Assembly (NCBI GenBank): GCA_027492255.1
Contig: JAPUFB010000003.1
Span: forward strand, 77,889 to 141,888
Direction: 5' to 3'
Length of the DNA stretch: 64,000 nucleotides
From: Candidatus Saccharimonadota bacterium
GTDB taxonomy: Bacteria > Patescibacteriota > Saccharimonadia > Saccharimonadales > Saccharimonadaceae
Part shown: positions 17,196 to 26,962 of the stretch, in pieces
Numbering within the stretch: position 1 is the stretch's first letter
Layout: the number at the start of each line of letters is the position of its first letter
Position numbers and translations under genes: made by a program
The notes under the pieces: generated by a model
What the model was told of the DNA's origin: nothing
Database searches by the model: none
What the model saw: only the letters and a program-made list of their open reading frames with translations

Positions 17196-19103
17196 CTAGA
17201 CGAGAACAGCTTTTATTCGACGTATGCCCGCTGAACTAGACTCTTCTTTGGTAATCTTGAAGTGCTTACCGCCCTCGGCCAGCTGTCCAGTGTGGTCAAC
17301 GTGTGGACCACCACAGATTTCAAGACTCACTATATGCTCGTCAGTCCCCATCTGGTACACCTTGACGGTTTCATTGTAGCGTTCGCCAAATGGACCGATT
17401 GCACCCATATCAAGCGCTTCCTGCGTAGGATACAGCGTAAATTTCACTGGATTGTCTTCGGCGATCCAGTTGTTTACCAGTTCCTCGGCCTTTGCAATCT
17501 CCTCTGGAGTCATCTTACGGTCAAGGCTAAAATCAAATCGTAGTCGCTCTCCAGTGATATTACTTCCATGCTGACGAATCGTGTCACCAAATAGTTGGCG
17601 AAGCGCTGACTGTAAGAGGTGGGTAGCAGTGTGATACTTGAGGTGAATATCATCATGACCTTCGAGCCCGCCCTTGAAGGTACCCTTGCTAGCAGTTTGA
17701 GAACGTTCGCGTTGTTCTTGCATTTTTGCATCAAACTCTTCCCGCCAGTTTTCTGACAGCACAAGCCCTTGCCTAAACACCTCTTCTGTCGATAGCTCGA
17801 CAGGGAACCCATAGGTGTCATAAAGCTTAAATATCTCATCGCCACTCATCTTAGGAACAAGTGTAATATTTTTATCAAGTTTTATTGTGGCTTTATTAAA
17901 TTCTCCTAGCCCTTTTCGGAGTGTCTGTCGAAACGCTTTTTCTTCCTTCACAAGCACAGCGATAATTGTCTCGCGATTTTCAGCGACTTCAGGAAAGTCA
18001 CCGACGTACATATCAGCAATTACTGGCACAAGTGCCTCAAGGAAATTCTGTTCGATACCAAGATCAAAACTGTAGCGGATGGCACGTCGAATCAGCCGGC
18101 GCATGACATAGCCCTGTTCTTTGTTGCTTGGCACACAACCGTCCACGGCGAGAAATGTCGCTGCACGCAAGTGATCAGCAATAACCCGCATACTCTCGGT
18201 GTGACTTTCGTATTTTTTACCGCTTAATTCTTCAAGTTTGGTAATAATTGGCCAAATAAGGCTGATTTTGAAGATATCTGGATCATTCAGCGCAGCGGCG
18301 GCAATGCGCTCAAGGCCGGAACCGTGATCAATATTTGGTTTCTCAAGCGGTTCAAAGACGCCTTCCGCCACTTTTTTGTAGGCCATAAAGACATTGTTAC
18401 CGATTTCCATGAAACGGCCGCAGTCACAGTTCGGGTGACATTTTTCGCCGTAGGCAGGATTGTGCGGAACATCAAACTCATAGAACATTTCGCTATCTGG
18501 ACCGCATGGATCCCCGACTGGGGTCGTTGCTGGTGCACCGTTTCGACTCCACCAGTTTTTACTTCCGTCATAGTAGAAAATTCGTTCTCCTGGGTTGATG
18601 CCTCGTTTCGAGCCAGCTTCCTGTGAGCCAATCTCGACATCCTCAGCCTCAAGATCTTTACTCTTGAATAATTCTTTCCAGACCATTGCCGCATCAGTAT
18701 CTTTCGGAATATTGTACTGTGGCGCACCAATATAGCAGGTTATATAGAGCTTTTCAGGATTCAGTCCAACAACTTCAGTTAAAAACTCCCACATCCATTT
18801 GATTTGCTGTTCTTTGAAATAATCACCCATACTCCAGTTACCAAGCATTTCAAAAAATGTCGTGTGTCGGTTATCTCCGATATCATCAACGTCTTGGGCA
18901 CGCAGACAAGTTTGTGAATCAACAATCCGTTTGCCTTTCGGATGTGGCTCACCAAGTAAATATGGAATCATCGGCTGCATGCCTGATCCGGTGAATAGTG
19001 TGGTTGGATCACCGGTGAGGACCAAGGGTGCACGGTTAATCACCGCGTGGCCGCGTTTTTCAAAAAAATCTAGGTAAGCGTTTCGAATATCTTGAGCGTT
19101 CAT
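17196..19103 (-). CDS. alaS: Alanyl-tRNA synthetase, short form
   Basis: 635 aa against about 870 for typical bacterial AlaRS. The class II aminoacylation core (residues 1-250, with GSGMQPMIPYLLG and RAQDVDDIGDNRHTTFFEMLGNW) and tRNA-recognition region are present. So is the editing domain, with HTATHLLQSAL (HxxxH zinc/editing motif) and CGGPHVDHT. The protein stops right after the editing domain: the DHHA1/C-Ala part that aids tRNA elbow binding and oligomerisation is missing. There is no frameshift; the stop follows a normal-looking terminus. TATAAT lies 8 nt upstream of ATG 19103, so it may be transcribed separately although it follows the 620-aa gene by only 19 nt. Confidence 0.95.
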   Translation of the reverse strand: MNAQDIRNAYLDFFEKRGHAVINRAPLVLTGDPTTLFTGSGMQPMIPYLLGEPHPKGKRIVDSQTCLRAQDVDDIGDNRHTTFFEMLGNWSMGDYFKEQQIKWMWEFLTEVVGLNPEKLYITCYIGAPQYNIPKDTDAAMVWKELFKSKDLEAEDVEIGSQEAGSKRGINPGERIFYYDGSKNWWSRNGAPATTPVGDPCGPDSEMFYEFDVPHNPAYGEKCHPNCDCGRFMEIGNNVFMAYKKVAEGVFEPLEKPNIDHGSGLERIAAAALNDPDIFKISLIWPIITKLEELSGKKYESHTESMRVIADHLRAATFLAVDGCVPSNKEQGYVMRRLIRRAIRYSFDLGIEQNFLEALVPVIADMYVGDFPEVAENRETIIAVLVKEEKAFRQTLRKGLGEFNKATIKLDKNITLVPKMSGDEIFKLYDTYGFPVELSTEEVFRQGLVLSENWREEFDAKMQEQRERSQTASKGTFKGGLEGHDDIHLKYHTATHLLQSALRQLFGDTIRQHGSNITGERLRFDFSLDRKMTPEEIAKAEELVNNWIAEDNPVKFTLYPTQEALDMGAIGPFGERYNETVKVYQMGTDEHIVSLEICGGPHVDHTGQLAEGGKHFKITKEESSSAGIRRIKAVLV

Positions 19104-19122
19104 TGAAAGCTATTATAACAGA

Positions 19123-20985
19123 TTAGCGCGGCATGGTCGAAAGACCGCCCCACTCAACGACCGTAAAGCCCTTGCGCACAAAACTATGCAGTGTTTGACT
19201 CGGAAGCGTCGTGGGCTTATCCAGCCCGCTCATATCAAGGAAGATACGTTGTACCGTGTCGGGTTTCGGCGAAATAACGAGTGGTGCTAATTGGTCAAGT
19301 TCGGCAGATCCAAACCAGGTAAGACGTACGTACGCTGTATTTGGAATCTTTGGAGCCCAGAAGGCCATGAAATCTGCTGTCTCATTAGAATTTAAGCCCT
19401 GCTGAACTAATTGTTGGTACATCGTATGTTCCGCCTCGGCACGACGTACTACAATTCCGTGTGTAATGCTTGGGTATTCGCCAACCCCTGGCCCTTCCCA
19501 GAAAAGTGAACTGTAGTTCTTGCCCTGATATATTAGCTGACCGTCAGGTCGAGCTATGACGTTCTTCCAACCACCGTCTGGGTAGAGCGGATCAGATACC
19601 AAGACTGTCGCTCCGACACGGACATTAACTGCCGTTTCGAATGTTGGATACAGGTACATAACAGGTTTCGCACATCCATACTGCGGCGCTAGCTGAGAGC
19701 GTGCATACACCAGAAATTCGCCGTGTGCATTTTCAATAATAACCAGGCCATGAGATGCCTGGAACTCACTCTCTGATTTAGGGGTTCCGAGATCTGACGA
19801 AACTATAAAATCAGCATATTCTTTATAGGCTTTTTGGAACAATGCATTATTTGTATCTTTAAGAATATAAACACTACGCCCTGTGTCAGTTTTACCGGCT
19901 ACGCTTAAATCGCTTTTTTTCAGGGTATCGCCTCGGGTTGCCGAAACCGAAAAGCCACCACATCCTCTTGTAATTGGACGTAGCTCGTCGTATACCATTT
20001 GACCGCTGTAGTCTTTATAGGTAGAGATATCACCGTTGGTCCATATGTAAGATTTGAGTGCGAGTGTGTTGGGTTGATAATCAAGATTGATCGATGTACC
20101 AATCGGAAGCGTCAATTCATAACTGATACTCGTCAGTGCCGTATCAGGAAATTTCTTTTCAACGCGGTAGAGTTTGCTTGTTTTTGTCTCAAGAACCAGT
20201 GTTTTAGTCGCTTCACTCTGCGTCCCGGTCCATGAGCTCAACCCAAGATACTGCGGGCGATTCACAACTTCACCCTTAGCGAGTTTTATTGTTGCCGGTA
20301 GACTCAGCGAATCATAGTGGGTCGTGAGATCCAAATCGGTCACCTTTGTACTCATAAGCTCAGAGCGCATCGTCCAAGGATCATCCTGACTATAATCTGC
20401 AGTTGATTGAGGATGGGCGATATAGCGGATTTTTGCACCATCACTGCTTTTTTCAAATAGAAACCAACCACCAGCAATACCCCATTGAGGAGTAAAGACG
20501 GTATATATCGTATTACCAGCGCGTGACCCAACTTCGGTATATTTTGCATCTGTTTCATCTTTTAGCCAACCCTGGGCGGCGATTACTCTTGGAGTCGATA
20601 GCCACGTTTCGCCTGTCGTCGGTCGAGCAAATAATTCGAATTGAGGATCAGTTTGTTTTACTACTTCATCTGCAGTCGAAGTCGTTGCTTGATTGCTCGT
20701 ATTAGCCTGTGAAGCATTATCTTTATAGAGGAATTGGTCACGGGCCCAGAATATCCATACTAAAGCCAGTAGAACAACGACAACCAAAATACCGACCAGC
20801 CACCAGACGCTGAATCGTCTTTTAGGTTTTGAGGATGATGTCTTTTTCGGGTCGAGCGTCACCTTATCGGGTTCGGCTACGACACTATTATTAACCTCTA
20901 TTTCGTCCTTACCGTCGACAGATATTTCACTCGCGACTTGCTCTTCAATCGCAGTCTCGGCGGCTACCGTATTTTTATCCTTCAT
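19123..20985 (-). CDS. Bitopic membrane protein with large extracytoplasmic domain, unknown
   Basis: 620 aa from ATG 20985, set by GGGGGG 4 nt upstream. The cytoplasmic 70 residues are acidic, then Lys/Arg-rich. One transmembrane helix (about 75-97, VWWLVGILVVVVLLALVWIF) follows, then about 520 exported residues. Cys pairs (ITRGCGGFS; PQYGCAKPVMYLYP) suggest a disulfide in the outer domain. AKPVMYLYPT followed by GGWKNVIARPDGQL and SSLFWEGPG is a conserved-looking pattern seen in uncharacterised exported proteins of candidate phyla. It follows mnmA directly and precedes alaS. Function unknown. Confidence 0.72.
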   Translation of the reverse strand: MKDKNTVAAETAIEEQVASEISVDGKDEIEVNNSVVAEPDKVTLDPKKTSSSKPKRRFSVWWLVGILVVVVLLALVWIFWARDQFLYKDNASQANTSNQATTSTADEVVKQTDPQFELFARPTTGETWLSTPRVIAAQGWLKDETDAKYTEVGSRAGNTIYTVFTPQWGIAGGWFLFEKSSDGAKIRYIAHPQSTADYSQDDPWTMRSELMSTKVTDLDLTTHYDSLSLPATIKLAKGEVVNRPQYLGLSSWTGTQSEATKTLVLETKTSKLYRVEKKFPDTALTSISYELTLPIGTSINLDYQPNTLALKSYIWTNGDISTYKDYSGQMVYDELRPITRGCGGFSVSATRGDTLKKSDLSVAGKTDTGRSVYILKDTNNALFQKAYKEYADFIVSSDLGTPKSESEFQASHGLVIIENAHGEFLVYARSQLAPQYGCAKPVMYLYPTFETAVNVRVGATVLVSDPLYPDGGWKNVIARPDGQLIYQGKNYSSLFWEGPGVGEYPSITHGIVVRRAEAEHTMYQQLVQQGLNSNETADFMAFWAPKIPNTAYVRLTWFGSAELDQLAPLVISPKPDTVQRIFLDMSGLDKPTTLPSQTLHSFVRKGFTVVEWGGLSTMPR

Positions 20986-21007
20986 ACACCCCCCTTGGCT
21001 TATGGTT

Positions 21008-22057
21008 TTAGTATATGCCGTCGCTGACGATTCCGCCACCTAAAACCACGTCACCTCTATATAATACGGCCGACTGACCAGAGGCAATCGCCCGTTCTTG
21101 ATCATCAAGATGAAGCCTTGCATCCGTGATAGTACATCGCAGCAGTTTGCCGCGATGACGCAGACGTGCGAGCAGCGGTTCGTCCTCCTTGGGGGGTTCA
21201 TTAATCCAATGTATATCCGTTAGTTGAAGCGTGTTTTGCCACATTGAAGTATCGTTTAGGTTGTGACTTACATACACTTCATTTTTTTCCATATCTTTTC
21301 CTACGACATAGTACGGCAGACCGCCGCCAACATTGAGACCGTGCCGCTGCCCAAGCGTGTAATATATTGCCCCTTCATGATATCCGACTACTAATCCTGA
21401 TTCTTTTTCCTTAATTTCCCCAGGACTTGTCGTGATGAACTCGCTCAAGAACTCCTTAATTCCGACCGAACCAACAAAGCATATCCCTTGACTATCCCGC
21501 TTAAAAGCAGTGGCAAGCCCGCGTTTTTCTGCCATTTTGCGCACGTGTTCTTTTGTGTATATACCGAGTGGAAAAAGGGTTTTTTCTAGGGCATCAGCCG
21601 AAACCCGATACAAAAAGTAGGTTTGATCCTTGACAGCATCAACCGGTCGCAATAGTTTTCGATTATTCACATCACTTCTCGCGTAGTGCCCTGTTGCAAT
21701 CATCTCAGCACCATCTGCGAGTGCCGTTTCAAGGAATAATTTAAATTTTACTTCCTGATTACACATAATATCGGGATTTGGCGTTCGTCCTGCCTGGTAT
21801 TCGCCGAGCATATAATCGACCACTTTCGCGCGATACTCATCTTGAAAATCGTAGACCTTAAAGGGAATTCCCAGCTGGACGGCAACACGCTTTGCGTCAG
21901 ATAGATCATCGGCCCACGGACAACGCATCCCTGGCATATCCTGTGTCCAGTTTTTCATATACACGCCCGTTACATCGTATCCCTGTTCAACCAAGAGTGC
22001 GGCAGTCAATGAACTGTCTACACCCCCACTCATACCGACAAAAACTTTAGTACCCAT
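21008..22057 (-). CDS. mnmA: tRNA-specific 2-thiouridylase MnmA
   Basis: 349 aa, standard length. MnmA adenylates and thiolates U34 of tRNA-Lys, -Glu and -Gln. The PP-loop FVGMSGGVDSS is at residues 6-16. The catalytic Cys pair is in MCNQEVKFK (about 100-108) and GICFVGSVG (about 195-203). The TGHYAR motif and C-terminal beta-barrel are present. Its ATG directly abuts the stop of the ydcF-like gene. Two genes upstream is a cysteine desulfurase, the expected sulfur donor, so the operon supplies its own sulfur relay. Confidence 0.96.
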   Translation of the reverse strand: MGTKVFVGMSGGVDSSLTAALLVEQGYDVTGVYMKNWTQDMPGMRCPWADDLSDAKRVAVQLGIPFKVYDFQDEYRAKVVDYMLGEYQAGRTPNPDIMCNQEVKFKLFLETALADGAEMIATGHYARSDVNNRKLLRPVDAVKDQTYFLYRVSADALEKTLFPLGIYTKEHVRKMAEKRGLATAFKRDSQGICFVGSVGIKEFLSEFITTSPGEIKEKESGLVVGYHEGAIYYTLGQRHGLNVGGGLPYYVVGKDMEKNEVYVSHNLNDTSMWQNTLQLTDIHWINEPPKEDEPLLARLRHRGKLLRCTITDARLHLDDQERAIASGQSAVLYRGDVVLGGGIVSDGIY

Positions 22058-22666
22058 CTAGGAACCTTGCCCGCTGGCTGTGAGAAGGATTTTTATAAAT
22101 TCACCTAGCGCTAGCCACCATCCACCGGGCGTTAACCACCATCCACTCGACCATTGTTTATCCTGAGCGACGGGATGATTAATAATTGTCACGTTTTCAC
22201 CAAGCCATTTTGTAAATTCCATATTCGCTCGTCGTTGATGGTATGCGGAGGTTACTAATATAACCCTGTGAAGATTGAGTTCATTAACAAGAACTGAGGT
22301 ATTTTCTGCGTTTTCTGCTGTCGTACGACCATACTCTTCAGTGAAAATAAATTTCTCCTCAATACCGGCAGCAACAGCTTGTTTTTTCATCGCCGCAGCA
22401 TTTGATGGTCCACTTGTATCTTGAGCTGCCCCAGAAAAAATAATAATTGACGCCCAGCCATCGTTATATAATTTGATTGCTTCCGCCGCACGCGCCGCAG
22501 TATCCCCTCCACTTACAGCAATAATTGCATCAGCGGACTGACATTTTGTTGTTTCACTCGGTTTTGAACAGCCGCGTAAATCATCAGGACCTAGAAACCA
22601 AGATAAGAAAATAGTGAACACTACAGGTAAGGCTATCGCCAAGGTGATAATAATTTTCCATTTCAT
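22058..22666 (-). CDS. YdcF/DUF218 family membrane-anchored protein
   Basis: 202 aa. One N-terminal transmembrane helix (residues 4-26) is followed by a DUF218 alpha/beta domain: DAIIAVSGGDTAARAAEAIKL, IIIFSGAAQDTSGPSNA, EYGRTTAENAENT and ILVTSAYHQRRA. The family includes ElyC/SanA, linked to envelope and undecaprenyl-carrier homeostasis; the biochemical role is unresolved. It overlaps the iscS stop by 4 nt and ends exactly where mnmA starts. A Trp-rich tail (WWLTPGGWWLALGEF) may touch the membrane. Confidence 0.85.
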   Translation of the reverse strand: MKWKIIITLAIALPVVFTIFLSWFLGPDDLRGCSKPSETTKCQSADAIIAVSGGDTAARAAEAIKLYNDGWASIIIFSGAAQDTSGPSNAAAMKKQAVAAGIEEKFIFTEEYGRTTAENAENTSVLVNELNLHRVILVTSAYHQRRANMEFTKWLGENVTIINHPVAQDKQWSSGWWLTPGGWWLALGEFIKILLTASGQGS

Positions 22667-23814
22667 CGTCCTAACTCCTCATTGATAATCCTTGCAATCA
22701 CTTTTGCAGCCTGTTTAACCTGGGGAAGATTATTCAGCCGCCCTATTGTAATGCGAAGACTGCCATCCGCCTGTTCTGCACTCATTCCAATCGCCTCAAG
22801 AGTTTTTGAACGAGTCTGTTTATTAGCAGCACACGCTGCTCCGGTCGAAAGTGCAATTCCTTCACTATCAAGCCGGAAAACGACCCGTTCAGCGTCAAGA
22901 CCAAGGATACTTACGTGTAAATGCCCAGGCAGGTGTTTTTTAGGATGACCGTCAATAACTATTCTCGGTACTTCACGGCTCAGAATCTCTGCCATAGCTC
23001 TACGCATAAGCCCTGTCTCTCGTAGCACCTCCTGTCTATGTTGCGTTGCGTTTTCAACCGCTGTCGCAAAACCAACTGCATTCGCGACATTCTCCGTCCC
23101 GCTTCTCAGTCCACGCTCTTGTCCTCCACCACTAAATAGTGGGGACAATTTTATGCCAGAACGAATCCATAATAATCCCGCTTGCTTCGGTCCATAGCAT
23201 TTCGCTGCATTGAGCGTAAGGAGATCAACCCCAAGACGAGCAATACTAAGATCTAATGCACCCGCAGCCTGCGAGCCGTCACTATGAAAATACAATGGGG
23301 TATTATTACCATCCTTCAACCGCTGCGCCCTGACATTATCAAGTTCCCGTGCAATATCTGCAATCGGTTGTACGGTACCAAGTTCACTATCGGCAAGCGC
23401 AATAGTCACAAGACGTGTGTCATCTTGAATCGCCCTCCTAACAGCTTCGGGTGTTATATAACCGGTTTTATCGACTTGTGTAATTGTATGAGAATACGGC
23501 TCAACCGCTGCTCGAACCGAGTCGTGTTCAGTGGCGCCAATCACAACGTGACCGCCCTCCGTCATAAGCCCATGTACTGCCAGATAAATAGATTCCGTCG
23601 CGCCGGCAGTAAGGATGATATCGTTCGGCTTAGCACCAAGCACGCGCGCCAACCGAGCACGGGACTGCTCAAGGGCAACACGAGCCTCTCTTCCACCGGC
23701 ATGTGAAGATGAAGGGTTATAGAATATATTACTAAAAAACGGCCGCATAGCCTTAAAGGCACGGTCGTCAAGCGGTGTTGCCGCAGCATGGTCGAGATAT
23801 ACTTTTATGCCCAT
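22663..23814 (-). CDS. iscS: Cysteine desulfurase (NifS/IscS type)
   Basis: 383 aa PLP enzyme that converts Cys to Ala and passes persulfide sulfur on. Features: YLDHAAATPLD at residues 6-16; ATEHDSVRAAVEP; the PLP lysine in LNAAKCYGPKQAG (the usual His before Lys is Ala here); GGGQERGLRSGTENVA; and the active-site Cys in STGAACAANKQ. No iscU/sufU scaffold is adjacent. With mnmA two genes downstream, the clearest role is sulfur supply for tRNA 2-thiolation, possibly also Fe-S assembly. TACAAT precedes the start by 10 nt inside the end of the previous gene, so an internal promoter is possible. Confidence 0.93.
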   Translation of the reverse strand: MGIKVYLDHAAATPLDDRAFKAMRPFFSNIFYNPSSSHAGGREARVALEQSRARLARVLGAKPNDIILTAGATESIYLAVHGLMTEGGHVVIGATEHDSVRAAVEPYSHTITQVDKTGYITPEAVRRAIQDDTRLVTIALADSELGTVQPIADIARELDNVRAQRLKDGNNTPLYFHSDGSQAAGALDLSIARLGVDLLTLNAAKCYGPKQAGLLWIRSGIKLSPLFSGGGQERGLRSGTENVANAVGFATAVENATQHRQEVLRETGLMRRAMAEILSREVPRIVIDGHPKKHLPGHLHVSILGLDAERVVFRLDSEGIALSTGAACAANKQTRSKTLEAIGMSAEQADGSLRITIGRLNNLPQVKQAAKVIARIINEELGR

Positions 23815-23817
23815 CTA

Positions 23818-24249
23818 CTATTCTATTGTAGCAGGTGGCGTCGCTGTGAGGGGCTCACCTGTCACAGGATCACGCTTATAGACGCTACGCATAATTTGTT
23901 CATAATACAAACGAACAGCGATAGTGAGATTTTTAAGCTCCTCACCTTCGATGTATTTATATACTTTGCCATCTTGCGCTTTCAGGATGCCGTTCGGATG
24001 AACTTCGTAGCGTGTTGTTGACATTCGTTTTTGCCCTCCATCATCAGTCCATGTTTCGTGCCACACCCAAGTATTCTGATCGAGACAGAAAAAATCACGA
24101 GTATGGCCTTCAGGAATCGGCCCAAACAATGTCTTGCCAATCTCACTCTCAAGTTCGATGAGTTGCCGTTCGGTTAGTTGTTTTAACGGACGCTTATCCT
24201 TAGGTGGCGTTCCAGTAATTAGTTCTATTGCTTTAGAAATAAGAGACAT
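23818..24249 (-). CDS. Conserved hypothetical protein
   Basis: 143 aa from ATG 24249, with AAGGAG well placed upstream. Soluble; no signal peptide or membrane segment. A Trp/His-rich centre (CLDQNTWVWHETWTDDG) and repeated Glu-rich helices (LTERQLIELESEIG) are visible. VHPNGILKAQDGKVYKYIEG reads like two beta hairpins. It sits between a 114-aa unknown gene and iscS (3-nt gap) in the long operon. Not recognised. Confidence 0.65.
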   Translation of the reverse strand: MSLISKAIELITGTPPKDKRPLKQLTERQLIELESEIGKTLFGPIPEGHTRDFFCLDQNTWVWHETWTDDGGQKRMSTTRYEVHPNGILKAQDGKVYKYIEGEELKNLTIAVRLYYEQIMRSVYKRDPVTGEPLTATPPATIE

Positions 24250-24274
24250 TGTAACTTCTCCTTTATGAACACCT

Positions 24275-24619
24275 TTACGCAGCAAGCATACTGTCGCTAT
24301 GATTCATCGCTGCTTGGCGAAGTTTTGGTATAGCAACACTATGCGCTGCGATCAGTTCGCGACATTGCTCACTTGTGTATGACTCGAAATCATACTGATG
24401 AAGAGTACCCTTTTCAACCGGCTGAGTATCGGCGTCAAGATAGGCTGGTGCCGTAACGTCATCGTCTTTATTTAAATCAAATTCTGGAGTCTGCGTAACA
24501 AGCGCAAGTTCATGACGAGCACCTTCAATTGCCGCCTGTGAAAGCGGTTGTGTTTCTAGTAATGGGGTTTCTCTCTGAAATGCAGCGATTTGCATTGAGT
24601 TGAGTTGCTCTTGAGACAT
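24275..24619 (-). CDS. Small acidic hypothetical protein
   Basis: 114 aa from ATG 24619, with AGAGG 6 nt upstream. Acidic, soluble and mostly helical by composition (SQAAIEGARHELALV; SEQCRELIAAHSVAIPKLRQAA). It lies 41 nt after tatD and 25 nt before the 143-aa unknown, in the same direction, so they likely share a transcript. No family recognised. Confidence 0.6.
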   Translation of the reverse strand: MSQEQLNSMQIAAFQRETPLLETQPLSQAAIEGARHELALVTQTPEFDLNKDDDVTAPAYLDADTQPVEKGTLHQYDFESYTSEQCRELIAAHSVAIPKLRQAAMNHSDSMLAA

Positions 24620-24660
24620 ATAAACCTCTGCCACCCTTGTTTTTGGTAGATGTTAACGGT

Positions 24661-25458
24661 TTATTTTTTTGTGTTGAAAAAGAGTGTTTGCGCATTCCGC
24701 TCGGTTGCACGCGATAGCTCCTGAGGAGTGATAGACCGGAGGTCGCATATGTACTGTGCAACGTGCGTCACGAATGCTGGCTCATTTACCTTACCACGAT
24801 GTGGAGCAGGCGTCAAGAAGGGAGCGTCAGTTTCAAGAAGTAATGACTCAAGGGGAATTGTTGAATATACCTCCTTTTTATCCTTCGCGAAGGTAGAAAT
24901 ACCGTTTACGCCAATATATAGCCCTTTTGAAACAGCTTTTAAGAGATTAGGGACAGTATCGGTATAGCTATGAAGCACACCACGTAGACCCTTATATGAC
25001 TCAAAGATAGGCCAAAAATCGTCAAACGCTTCCCGTACATGAAAGGAGATCGGCAGATTATGTAACCGGGCGAGTTCAATCTGTAGCCTAAGAAGCGCTA
25101 CCTGGTCTTCACGAGGAGAGTGGGTATAGTAATAATCCAAGCCAATTTCACCGATACCAACTATCTTGCTTGAGCGGGATGCTAGTTGTTCTAGTTTCAC
25201 TAGTTGCCCGGCTTCTTTCTTGGCTTCGTGAGGATGAATCCCAATAATCGCCCACGCATTATCGTGTGTCTCTGCGAATTCAACTGCTTCATATGAACTT
25301 TTTATATCAGTTCCGACACAGAGTATTTGGTGAATACCCGCGTCGAGCGCGCGAATATAGGCATGTTCGCTTTCTTCATAACTTTCTTCATGAATATGGC
25401 AGTGGGTGTCTGTAAATACTACCCTGTTCGTTGATTTCTCGTTTGAGAGTGAACGCAT
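24661..25458 (-). CDS. tatD: TatD family metal-dependent DNase
   Basis: 265 aa, the typical length. TatD is a TIM-barrel hydrolase with 3'-5' DNase activity. Metal and catalytic residues: DTHCHIHEE (residues 17-25), GIGEIGLDYYY, SFHVREAFDDF, GVLHSYT and LLLETDAPFLTP. It is separated from the metG stop by 4 nt, a pairing (metG-tatD) common in bacteria and part of the metG-tatD-rpf-ksgA cluster of Actinobacteria. Confidence 0.94.
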   Translation of the reverse strand: MRSLSNEKSTNRVVFTDTHCHIHEESYEESEHAYIRALDAGIHQILCVGTDIKSSYEAVEFAETHDNAWAIIGIHPHEAKKEAGQLVKLEQLASRSSKIVGIGEIGLDYYYTHSPREDQVALLRLQIELARLHNLPISFHVREAFDDFWPIFESYKGLRGVLHSYTDTVPNLLKAVSKGLYIGVNGISTFAKDKKEVYSTIPLESLLLETDAPFLTPAPHRGKVNEPAFVTHVAQYICDLRSITPQELSRATERNAQTLFFNTKK

Positions 25459-25462
25459 TGAG

Positions 25463-26941
25463 CTATTTCCTACGAGGATCAGTACTGTGTAGATATATCT
25501 TTGGGAACATCACACCCGGATCACCGCGTACAACACCGTCTTTAAACAATGCGATAATTCGTGCCGATGTATCTGGTAAGAAAGGAATTAGTTGCGTAGC
25601 GATTTGTAATAATACGCCAACAGCATGGGCAAGCACCTCAGCAAGATGAGCTTCTGCATCAGGATCAGTTTCTTGCTGTTTCGCAATCATCCACGGCTTA
25701 ACCTCCTCGAGATACTGATTGAGCGATCTAACACTCAGCCATACTTCGTCAATTGCACGATTAAACTCGAAACTTCTCATTGCATCATGATATGGTTTTG
25801 AATCGTGCTCAGCCTGAATACCGTCACCGACAACACCAGCCTGATAACTTATAACCATCTTTGAGATGCGTGACACAAGATTACCTAACTCATTGGCGAG
25901 TTCATTATTGTAGGCGGTTTCAAATTTTTCCCACGTAAAGTCGCCGTCATCAAGCGCTGGCACGTGACGTGAGAAATAGTAGCGAAATGCATCCACGCCG
26001 TAATTTGTGATGATCTCAATCGGATCAACAACGTTACCGACACTCTTACTCATCTTGGCACCGCCGACATGAACGTGACCATGAACGAGAAGTTTTTTCG
26101 GCAATGGCAACTCAAGACCAAGTAACATCGCCGGCCATATTGCCGCATGAAATCTCAAGATATCTTTACCAACTACCTGTACGTCAGCTGGCCAATACTC
26201 TCGCCAACCTTCTTGATCTGGATATCCAAGAACCGTGAGATAGTTGCTGAGCGCATCAATCCAGACATACATAACCTGCGTGTCATCACCCGGAACTGGT
26301 ATGCCCCATGACAAGTTTTTCTTTGAACGCGAAACACTGATATCTTGCAGACCACTCTCGATAAGGGCGAGTATTTCATTTTTACGAAATTCTGGAACGA
26401 TATCAAACTTATGAGTTTCGAGTGCTTCTTTGATTGCGGGGCCGAATTCACTTAGCTTAAAGTAGTAGTTTTCTTCGCTAATGCGTTGATAAGGTTGTTG
26501 GTGATCAGGGCATACACCATCAGTTTCCGCAGCCTCGCGATCAGTAAAGAAGGCTTCATGACCCACACAGTACCAGCCCTCATATGATTTTTTATAGAGG
26601 TACGGCTGTAGTTTTTCCCAGATATACTGTACGGCTGCACGATGATGAACGTCTGTAGTACGTATAAAATCAGTGTATTCAGCGTTAACAGCCTTCATCA
26701 TGTCAGTAAATCTACTAAGCATACTGTCGACAAATTCCTGAGGTGTTTTTCCTTCTTCAGCTGCTTTGGCGGCAATCTTGTTACCATGCTCGTCAGTTCC
26801 TACTTGAAAACGAACGTCTTGACCATTTTGTTTTTGATACCGCGTCCAAATATCTGCCAAAAGATAATCAATCGCGTTCCCAATATGTGGTTTCGCGTTC
26901 GCGTATGGAATTGCAGTGGTGATATAGAGTTTCTTACCCAT
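25463..26941 (-). CDS. metG: Methionyl-tRNA synthetase, short form
   Basis: 492 aa. Class I synthetase with the HIGH-type sequence PYANAKPHIGNA (residues 12-23), a connective peptide with a reduced zinc knuckle, and GGAKMSKSVGNVVDP (KMSKS). The anticodon-binding helical domain ends the protein. The C-terminal tRNA-binding/dimerisation domain of the longer E. coli type (about 677 aa) is absent, as in many short MetRS. TACACT lies 8 nt upstream of ATG 26941. Directly followed by tatD. Confidence 0.96.
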   Translation of the reverse strand: MGKKLYITTAIPYANAKPHIGNAIDYLLADIWTRYQKQNGQDVRFQVGTDEHGNKIAAKAAEEGKTPQEFVDSMLSRFTDMMKAVNAEYTDFIRTTDVHHRAAVQYIWEKLQPYLYKKSYEGWYCVGHEAFFTDREAAETDGVCPDHQQPYQRISEENYYFKLSEFGPAIKEALETHKFDIVPEFRKNEILALIESGLQDISVSRSKKNLSWGIPVPGDDTQVMYVWIDALSNYLTVLGYPDQEGWREYWPADVQVVGKDILRFHAAIWPAMLLGLELPLPKKLLVHGHVHVGGAKMSKSVGNVVDPIEIITNYGVDAFRYYFSRHVPALDDGDFTWEKFETAYNNELANELGNLVSRISKMVISYQAGVVGDGIQAEHDSKPYHDAMRSFEFNRAIDEVWLSVRSLNQYLEEVKPWMIAKQQETDPDAEAHLAEVLAHAVGVLLQIATQLIPFLPDTSARIIALFKDGVVRGDPGVMFPKIYLHSTDPRRK

Positions 26942-26962
26942 TGCCTTCTAGTGTAACAGATG

